Source of the DNA: Bordetella genomosp. 10
GTDB lineage: Bacteria > Pseudomonadota > Gammaproteobacteria > Burkholderiales > Burkholderiaceae_B
DNA length: 64,000 bases
Assembly (NCBI RefSeq): GCF_002261225.1
Contig: NZ_NEVM01000001.1
Span: forward strand, 1,736,001 to 1,800,000
Direction of reading: 5' to 3'
Under the pieces are notes generated by a model. It was not told the origin of the DNA, made no database searches, and saw nothing but the letters and a program-made list of their open reading frames with translations. Position 1 is the stretch's first letter. Each line of letters starts with the position of its first letter. Shown one piece after another: positions 24,655 through 30,711 of this stretch. Position numbers and translations under genes: made by a program.

Positions 24655-24852
24655 TCAAATTCGCCTGAACCGGCTACCCGCCGGCGGCCTTGCCGGGCGG
24701 CCGCTTGCCGCCCCGGCGCCTCGAGCTTTGAACAGCACCTTGAACAAGCACCTTACACAGGCACCTTGAACAAGCACCTTGAACAGCGCCTTAAACATAT
24801 GCGCAGTCGGTCTTTTGCGCGGGCGCGAAGGCTGCCTATCATCCTCGGACAT
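24655..24852 (-). CDS. Possible small basic peptide gene upstream of the NUDIX operon
   Basis: A 65-codon frame starts MSEDDRQPSR with AGGGGG 6 bases upstream and ends two bases before a possible NUDIX TTG start (TTGA overlap). The product is strongly basic and contains a hydrophobic/cationic stretch FKALFKVLVQGACVRCLF with a CVRC pair at about residues 32-35, encoded by the 13-base tandem repeats at 24735-24797. It could be a leader or precursor peptide of the radical SAM/ligase island, but a 13-base repeat shifts frame each unit, so the peptide-like look may be accidental. Low confidence. Confidence 0.22.
   Translation of the reverse strand: MSEDDRQPSRPRKRPTAHMFKALFKVLVQGACVRCLFKVLFKARGAGAASGRPARPPAGSRFRRI
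24735..24797. repeat. Five tandem 12-13-base repeats (GCACCTTGAACAA)
   Basis: Consecutive units lie at 24735-24747, 24748-24760, 24761-24773 (13 bases each), 24774-24785 and 24786-24797 (12 bases each), with a degenerate copy just before (24726-24734). The array sits in the 349-base gap between the divergent NUDIX operon and the rhodanese gene. Apart from it and the small ORF I see nothing in that gap. Confidence 0.85.
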
Positions 24853-24890
24853 CGTCATCCCCCTTGTCTGTCCGCCCTACGGAATCGCCC

Positions 24891-26555
24891 ATGACCCAAG
24901 CCTCGCCGTCCTCTTCTTCCCCTGCCGTCCTCACGCCCAAGGACTTGCTCGGCCTGCTGGGCGCCGCCGACGAGCTGGCCGTCCTGGACGTCCGTCCCCA
25001 TGGCGTCTATGCGCGCGGGCATCTGCTGTTGTCCGCCTCGGCGTCCTATTGGAGCCTGGAGCTGGAAATCGATCGCCTGGCGCCGCGCCGCGATACGCAA
25101 CTGGTGCTGGTCGACGACGACGATGGACTGGCCGGGCGCGCGGCGCGCAAGCTGGCCGTGCTGGGCTATACGCGCGTGGCCCTGCTACAGGGCGGCATCG
25201 CGGGGTGGCAGGCGGCCGGCCAGCAATTGTTCAGCGGCACCAACGTCCTGAGCAAGGCCTTCGGCGAAGTGCTGGAGCACGAGCTGGGCACGCCGTGGAT
25301 CGACGCCGCCGACCTCAAGCAGCGCCTGCGGCGAGGGGACAAGCTGGTGGTGGTCGACAGCCGCACCCCCGAGGAGTTCGCCAATTTCAGCATTCCCGGC
25401 GCGTACAGTCTGCCCGGCGCCGAACTGGTCTATCGCATCGGCGAAGTGGCCCCGGATCCCGACACGCTGGTGGTGGTCAACTGCGCCGGCCGCACGCGCA
25501 GCATCGTGGGCGCGCAGACCTTGATCAACGCGGGGATACCCAACGAAGTGGTGTCCCTGCGCGACGGCACGATGGCCTGGCTGCTGAACGGCGACACCCT
25601 GGACCACGGCAAGATCCGTCCGGCGCCCGCGCCCTCGGCGCGGACGCTGGCCGAGGCCCGGGCGCGCGCGGAACGAGTAGCCAGCCGCGCCGGCGTCGAT
25701 CGCCTCGACGATGCCGGCTTGCAGCGCCTGTTGTCGCAGCCGGGGCGGACGGTGTATCGCTTCGACGTGCGCGACCGCCAGGAGTATCTGGCCGGTCATC
25801 TGCCGGGCTGGCGCTGGGCGCCGGGCGGCCAGTTGGTGCAGGCGACGGACGAATACGCGGCGACCCGGGGCGCGCACATCGTGCTGGCCGATTGGGATGG
25901 CGTGCGGGCGCTGACCACGGCGGCCTGGCTGGCGCAATTGGGCGCATTCCAGGTCCACATCTATCCCGTCACCTTGCGGCCGGGCGCGGCGCTGGAGACC
26001 GGCGAGGAGCCCGTGCGCGTGCTGCGCGCCCACGTGGAGGACGCGCCGGCCGTGGCGCCGACCGAATTGGCGAGGTGGCTGGAAGAGGGCGATACCGCCG
26101 TGTTCGACATCGAAAACAGCGTGGCCTATGCGCGCAGGCACATCGCCGGCGCGCGCTTCGTCGGCGCGCATGCGCTGGAGAGGACGCTCGCCGCGCTGCC
26201 CGCGGCGACGCGAGTCGTGCTGACCTCGGCCGACGGCCTGCTGGCCCACAGCGTGGCGCGGGAATTGCAATCCGAAGGACGGGCGGTGCATACGCTGCGC
26301 GGCGGCAACCGGGCCTGGTTCGACGCCGGCCTGGAAACCGGCGCCGGCCGCGAGGGCATCGAGACGGGCGAGGAGGACACCTGGTACGGCCCCTATGTCT
26401 ACCGCGATCTCGCCGAGCGCGACGCCAAGTTCCGGGCCTATCTCGATTGGGAAATCGGCCTGGTGGCGCAACTGGAACGCGAGCCGCGCGTGGGGATCAA
26501 CCTGAAGGGTTCGTTGCGCGCCGAGCCGCGGCAGTCCGGAGCCTCTGCTTCATAG
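24891..26555 (+). CDS. Four-domain rhodanese-related sulfurtransferase
   Basis: This 554-residue cytoplasmic protein consists of four rhodanese-like domains at about residues 12-115, 128-245, 262-385 and 390-490, followed by a short tail. Only the second domain has an active-site cysteine (C198 in VVNCAGRTRS); the corresponding loops in domains 1, 3 and 4 read DDDDGLAGR, ADWDGVR and SADGLLAH. So a single catalytic sulfur carrier is framed by three inactive domains. The start is the ATG at 24891; an upstream in-frame TTG at 24864 is not preferred. The following gene is convergent. Confidence 0.88.
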   Translation: MTQASPSSSSPAVLTPKDLLGLLGAADELAVLDVRPHGVYARGHLLLSASASYWSLELEIDRLAPRRDTQLVLVDDDDGLAGRAARKLAVLGYTRVALLQGGIAGWQAAGQQLFSGTNVLSKAFGEVLEHELGTPWIDAADLKQRLRRGDKLVVVDSRTPEEFANFSIPGAYSLPGAELVYRIGEVAPDPDTLVVVNCAGRTRSIVGAQTLINAGIPNEVVSLRDGTMAWLLNGDTLDHGKIRPAPAPSARTLAEARARAERVASRAGVDRLDDAGLQRLLSQPGRTVYRFDVRDRQEYLAGHLPGWRWAPGGQLVQATDEYAATRGAHIVLADWDGVRALTTAAWLAQLGAFQVHIYPVTLRPGAALETGEEPVRVLRAHVEDAPAVAPTELARWLEEGDTAVFDIENSVAYARRHIAGARFVGAHALERTLAALPAATRVVLTSADGLLAHSVARELQSEGRAVHTLRGGNRAWFDAGLETGAGREGIETGEEDTWYGPYVYRDLAERDAKFRAYLDWEIGLVAQLEREPRVGINLKGSLRAEPRQSGASAS

Positions 26556-26563
26556 CCCTTGCT

Positions 26564-26947
26564 TCATAGCCGGCTGCCGTGGATCTTCACCACCGGCACG
26601 CTGTCGGGATCGAAGCCGTCCAGGCAGCGGGTATTGACCGCCCAGCCCGGGAACGGCTGCATCCCCGCCGCGGCCTCCGCGGCGGTGGGATGGCTGGGCT
26701 TGCGGAAGGGCAGGATGCCGCAGGCCGGACAGAAATAATCCGCGCCGGTCATGCTACCCCAGCGGTAGACCGACAGGTTCTCCAGCGGCGTGAGCAGGCG
26801 GAACGCCTCCGGCGCCACGCGGAATATCAGCGCCCCGCGCCGGCGGCAGACGGAACAATCGCAGGCGCGCACGTGGTCGATGTCCGCGTCGATCTCGAAG
26901 CGGACGGCCTTGCAGTGACAGGAGCCTTGGTAGGTTTTCATGGTCAT
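26564..26947 (-). CDS. GFA family protein (glutathione-dependent formaldehyde-activating enzyme-like)
   Basis: This 127-residue zinc protein has the GFA/centromere-protein-V fold. Zinc ligands are visible as C10 and C12 (SCHCKA), C29, C31, C34 (CDCSVC) and C73, C76 (FCPACG). Some family members combine glutathione with formaldehyde, others have unrelated or unknown roles. The ATG at 26947 overlaps the LysR stop (ATGA), so it is co-translated with that regulator. Such coupling suggests an accessory part in aldehyde stress of the furan pathway, which is an inference. Confidence 0.8.
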   Translation of the reverse strand: MTMKTYQGSCHCKAVRFEIDADIDHVRACDCSVCRRRGALIFRVAPEAFRLLTPLENLSVYRWGSMTGADYFCPACGILPFRKPSHPTAAEAAAGMQPFPGWAVNTRCLDGFDPDSVPVVKIHGSRL

Positions 26948-27879
26948 AGGGGGCGATCGGCAGGGGCCGCGTGCGGCCTGAGCGGCGCGGACAGGCCGCG
27001 GACATGGCGGGTCATCACTTCCATGAATGCCGCCGCTTCCGCGCTCAGCGCCCGCCGGGGATGCGTGACGCAGACGACCTGGCGGAACAGGTGCGGCGAC
27101 GACACTTCATGCAGCCGCAGCCGGCCGCGCTGCACGCGGTTGCGCACGGCGACGCGCGGCAGCAGGGTGGCGTAGGCGGTGCGTTCGACCAGCTTGATGA
27201 TGGAAACGATCGAATCCATTTCATAGGTCGGCGACAGGTCAATGTCCTCGGCCTGCGCGAAGCTTTCGAGGATGCCGCGCAGGCCGTGCCGGCGCGTCGG
27301 CAGCGCCAGGTCGAGCATGGCGGCCTCGCGCAGGGGCACGGTCTGGCCCAGCTCGTGCCCGTGCGCGCTGCCGGTCACCAGCACCAGGTCCTCGTCGACG
27401 ATATGCTCGACCGCCAGGGACAGGGGACGGCGCGGCTTGTTGATGAAGGCGGCGTCGAGCTGGCCGCCGGCGACCAGGTCTCCCAGGGTGGCGCTGTACC
27501 CATCAGTGACCGTGATGGTGACCTTGGCGTGCTGGGCGGCGAACTCCTCGATGGCGTCCGACAGCACCCCTTGGGCGATGGACGCGATCATGCCGACGTT
27601 GACGTGGCCCTTGAGTTCGCCATCGGTGCGCAGGAGCTGGTCGCGGGCGTGCGTGAAGTCGCGCATGATGGGCAGGAAGGTGCGGTACATCTGCCGCGCC
27701 GCCGCCGTCGGCCGCATGCCCTGCTGGCTGCGCTCGAACAGCTTGCGGCCGATTTCCTCCTCCAGGCGCGCCATCTGCATGCTCAGCGCGGGCTGCACGA
27801 TATTGAGCCGCCGCGCCGCGCGCGTCACGGTGCCCTCCTCGTACAGGCATATGAAGTACTGGATCTGTCGCAGTTCCAT
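26944..27879 (-). CDS. LysR-family regulator, likely controlling the furan catabolic operon
   Basis: This 311-residue LysR regulator starts MELRQIQYFICLYEEGTVTRAA and has the NIVQPALSMQMARLEEE recognition region, followed by the effector-binding domain. It resembles the CbbR/NAC-like group with the ELRQ start. It is divergent from the aldehyde dehydrogenase/hmf operon and occupies the place of the LysR regulator genes (hmfR) in described HMF clusters, so it is probably its activator. An ATTATC/GATAAT inverted repeat (27968-27997) lies between the two. Confidence 0.85.
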   Translation of the reverse strand: MELRQIQYFICLYEEGTVTRAARRLNIVQPALSMQMARLEEEIGRKLFERSQQGMRPTAAARQMYRTFLPIMRDFTHARDQLLRTDGELKGHVNVGMIASIAQGVLSDAIEEFAAQHAKVTITVTDGYSATLGDLVAGGQLDAAFINKPRRPLSLAVEHIVDEDLVLVTGSAHGHELGQTVPLREAAMLDLALPTRRHGLRGILESFAQAEDIDLSPTYEMDSIVSIIKLVERTAYATLLPRVAVRNRVQRGRLRLHEVSSPHLFRQVVCVTHPRRALSAEAAAFMEVMTRHVRGLSAPLRPHAAPADRPL

Positions 27880-27967
27880 GGGTGTTGCCGGTCTCGTGGC
27901 GTGATGCGCCGGGAGGCGCCCCGCGTCCAGGGCCAGCCCCGGGGAGGCGCCTGGATCCGCGGTCGAT

Positions 27968-27997
27968 ATTATCAGTTTATGTGATGGAGCAGATAAT
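27968..27997. promoter_or_regulatory. ATTATC-N18-GATAAT inverted repeat between LysR and the furan operon
   Basis: Perfect 6-base arms at 27968-27973 and 27992-27997 lie in the only AT-rich part of the divergent intergenic region. Position and form suit a LysR binding site overlapping the operon promoter. Confidence 0.45.
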
Positions 27998-28095
27998 TAA
28001 AGATTAACTGGCGTGATATTGGCGGCGTCCTCCCCTAGACTGGCGAACATCAAAAGAGCGGGCCCGCAGGCCCGTCGACCAGGAGACAGGTCCGC

Positions 28096-29565
28096 ATGAA
28101 CGCCGCCGATATTGCCTTGAATTCGATCGCGGGACAGTGGGCGCCCGCGCTCGGCGGCCGCGTCGGCGAACGGCGCGATCCCGCCACCGGCGAACTGGCG
28201 GGGCGCTACGCCGACAGCGGCGCGGAAGACGCCGAGGCCGCCATCGCGGCCGCGCGCCGGGCCTTCTTCGAGACGGCTTGGGCGCAGAGCCCGCGGGTGC
28301 GCCAGATGGCCATGTTGCGCTGGGCCGACCGGCTCGAACGGCGGGCCGCGCAACTGGCCGACCGGTTGACGCTCGAAAACGGCAAGGTGCTGGCTCAATC
28401 GCGCGGCGAGATCGCCGGCGCGATATCCGAGATCCGCTATTACGCCGGCTTGACCCGCCATATCCCCGGCCACGTCCTCGAAGTCGAGCCGGGCGCGTTC
28501 GCCACGCTGCTGAGGGAAGCCGCCGGCGTGGCCGGGCTCATCATTCCCTGGAACGCGCCCGCCGTGCTGCTGATCCGCGCCCTGGCGCCCGCGCTGGCCG
28601 CCGGCTGCACGGCGGTCATCAAGTCGGCCTGGCAGACGGCGGGGTTGAGCGCCGCCCTGGTGGCGCCCCTGGTCGAGGACGCGGACGTGCCGGCCGGCGC
28701 GGTCAACCTGCTGACCGAAAGCGGCAGCGCGGCGGCGCAGGCCCTGGTGGCGTCGGCCGACGTGGAGGTGATCAGCTTCACCGGCTCCAACGCGGTGGGG
28801 CAGCGCATCATGGCGGCGGCCGCGCCCACCATGAAGAAACTGTCCCTGGAGCTGGGCGGAAAATCCTGCTGCCTCGTGTTCGGCGACGTGGACGTGCAAT
28901 GGGCCGCGCCGCGCCTGGCCGCGGCCGCCACCATCATCTCGGGCCAGCAGTGCACGGCGGCGCGCCGCGTTCTCGTCCATGGATCGCGCTACGAGGAAAT
29001 GAAGACGGCCTTGCGGGACGCCCTGGCGGCCCTGCGCGTGGCGCCGGGGAATGCGCCGGGCGCGCAGATCGGACCGCTGATCGATCCCGCCGCGGCCGCG
29101 GCGGTGCAGGCGCGGATAGAAGCCGCGCAACAGGCGGCCGACGAAGTCGTGCTGGCCGGGCGCCGGCTGGACGGCGAGCTGGCCGCGGGCTGCTTCGTCT
29201 CGCCGACCCTGGTCGCGCATCGCGATACGCACGCCTTCTTCGTGCAGGAAGAAATCTTCGGCCCGCTGCTGGTGCTGGAGCGCTTCGAGGACGAAGCCGA
29301 AGCCGTGGCGCGCGCCAACCATACCGACTACGGCCTGTCGGCGAGCGTGTGGACGCACGACGGCGCGCGCGGCATGCGCGTCGCCCGCGCCTTGCGCAAC
29401 GGCACGGTCTGGCTGAACGACCACAACAAGCTGTTCGCCGAGGCCGAGACCGGCGGCTACCGGCGCAGCGGCATCGGCCGCCTGCACGGCTACGACGCCC
29501 TGATCGATTTCATGGAAATCAAGCACATCTACCAGGAAGCGGGCGTGGTCCCGCGCACGACGTAG
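28096..29565 (+). CDS. NAD(P)-dependent aldehyde dehydrogenase, probable furfural/HMF-type
   Basis: This 489-residue enzyme belongs to the aldehyde dehydrogenase superfamily and oxidises an aldehyde to its acid. The catalytic Cys is in SGQQCTAARR near residue 286 and the general-base Glu in LELGGKS near residue 252. IIPWNAP near residue 153 and EEIFGPLL near residue 391 complete the signatures. As the first gene of the furan operon it probably converts furfural to 2-furoate or 5-formylfuroate to 2,5-furandicarboxylate, matching the aldehyde dehydrogenase of other HMF clusters. A GGAG ribosome site (CAGGAGACAGGTCCGC) precedes the start. Confidence 0.85.
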   Translation: MNAADIALNSIAGQWAPALGGRVGERRDPATGELAGRYADSGAEDAEAAIAAARRAFFETAWAQSPRVRQMAMLRWADRLERRAAQLADRLTLENGKVLAQSRGEIAGAISEIRYYAGLTRHIPGHVLEVEPGAFATLLREAAGVAGLIIPWNAPAVLLIRALAPALAAGCTAVIKSAWQTAGLSAALVAPLVEDADVPAGAVNLLTESGSAAAQALVASADVEVISFTGSNAVGQRIMAAAAPTMKKLSLELGGKSCCLVFGDVDVQWAAPRLAAAATIISGQQCTAARRVLVHGSRYEEMKTALRDALAALRVAPGNAPGAQIGPLIDPAAAAAVQARIEAAQQAADEVVLAGRRLDGELAAGCFVSPTLVAHRDTHAFFVQEEIFGPLLVLERFEDEAEAVARANHTDYGLSASVWTHDGARGMRVARALRNGTVWLNDHNKLFAEAETGGYRRSGIGRLHGYDALIDFMEIKHIYQEAGVVPRTT

Positions 29566-29590
29566 GCGCGGCGGGCGCCGCGGGGCGCGC

Positions 29591-29646
29591 AAATACGCGC
29601 AAACACGCCCAAACACGCACGAATACACAAGACAGACACAAGACAG
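29591..29646 (+). repeat. Tandem 10-base and 11-base repeats in the leader of the furan-operon Bug gene
   Basis: Four 10-base units of the form AAAYACGCSC run from 29591 to 29630, and a perfect 11-base pair ACACAAGACAG occupies 29625-29635 and 29636-29646. They lie in the 120-base gap between the aldehyde dehydrogenase and the Bug receptor genes. This is the third such array in the window. Confidence 0.75.
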
Positions 29647-29685
29647 GACCGCGGCGACGGTCCGCAATCGAGGAGACGAAGCGAT

Positions 29686-30669
29686 ATGAAGAAGCGCATG
29701 GAGAAGTTCTGGCTCGCGGGCCTTGCCGCCCTGATGGGCGTGGTGGCCTTGACGACGGCCGGCGCGGCCCGGGCGGCCTATCCGGACAAGGCCGTCCGCA
29801 TCATCGTGCCGTACACGCCGGGCGGTTTCAACGACACCATGGCGCGGCTGTTCGCCAAGAAGCTGCAGGAAGCCTTCAAGCAGCCCTTCATCGTGGAGAA
29901 CAAGCCGGGCGCGGGCACCATCGTGGGCACGGAGCAGGGCGCGCGCGCCGCGCCGGACGGCTATACGCTGACCATCGTCGGCTTCCCGCTGGTGGCCAAC
30001 CAGTTTCTCTACAAGAAGCTGCCCTACGACGCGAAGGATTTCGCGCCCATCATCGTCGGCGCGCAGACGCCCAACTTCCTGGTGGTGAAGGCATCGTCGC
30101 CGATCAAGTCGCTGGCGGACTTCGTCAAGGAAGCCAAGGAGCGGCCCGGCAGGATGAACTATGCGACCGCCGGCACGGGCACGTCCAATCACCTGACCAT
30201 GATCTATTTCGAACAGCAGGCCAAGGTGTCCCTGGTCCAGGTGCCCTACAAGGGCAGCGCGCCGATGGTGACCGACCTGCTCGGCGGCCAGGTCGACATC
30301 ATGTTCGACAACAGTCCCAACGTCCTGCCTCACATCCTGGCGGGGAAGATGCGCGCGCTGGGGGTGACCAGCGAGAAGCGCTCGGCGCTGGCGCCCGACG
30401 TGCCGACGGTGGCCGAACAGGGCTATCCCGACTTCAGCGTGGCGGTGTGGTACGGGCTGGCCGCCCCGGCGGGCACGCCGCCGGCCATCGTCTCGGCATT
30501 GAACGAGGTGCTCAACAAGGCCCTGCAATCGCCCGACGTGAAGAAAGTGTTCGCCGACCAGGGCGTCGAACCCGTGGGCGGCTCCGTCCAGGACTTCCAG
30601 GCCTTCTTCGAGGGCCAGATCAGGAAGTGGGGCGCCGTGATACGCAACGCCGGGATCCAGGCGGAATAA
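29686..30669 (+). CDS. Bug-family substrate-binding protein in the furan operon
   Basis: This 327-residue periplasmic receptor has a signal peptide ending near residue 30 (AARA then AYPDKAVR) and the Bug landmarks RIIVPYTPGGFND, NKPGAGT and AAPDGYT, plus GTPPAIV. It lies between the aldehyde dehydrogenase and the molybdenum hydroxylase genes, 42 bases before the latter, so it is expected to be co-expressed. Its ligand may be furoate, furandicarboxylate or a related acid. No membrane partner is encoded here, although an MFS transporter lies downstream. Confidence 0.9.
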   Translation: MKKRMEKFWLAGLAALMGVVALTTAGAARAAYPDKAVRIIVPYTPGGFNDTMARLFAKKLQEAFKQPFIVENKPGAGTIVGTEQGARAAPDGYTLTIVGFPLVANQFLYKKLPYDAKDFAPIIVGAQTPNFLVVKASSPIKSLADFVKEAKERPGRMNYATAGTGTSNHLTMIYFEQQAKVSLVQVPYKGSAPMVTDLLGGQVDIMFDNSPNVLPHILAGKMRALGVTSEKRSALAPDVPTVAEQGYPDFSVAVWYGLAAPAGTPPAIVSALNEVLNKALQSPDVKKVFADQGVEPVGGSVQDFQAFFEGQIRKWGAVIRNAGIQAE

Positions 30670-30711
30670 GCCGGACGCGCTTATTCCCACGCATCGGCAG
30701 CGGCCATCGAC

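Noticed and set aside
24735..24797. Repeat array as a CRISPR
   Set aside because: Units are 12-13 bases and directly adjacent with no unique spacers, and no cas genes are present.
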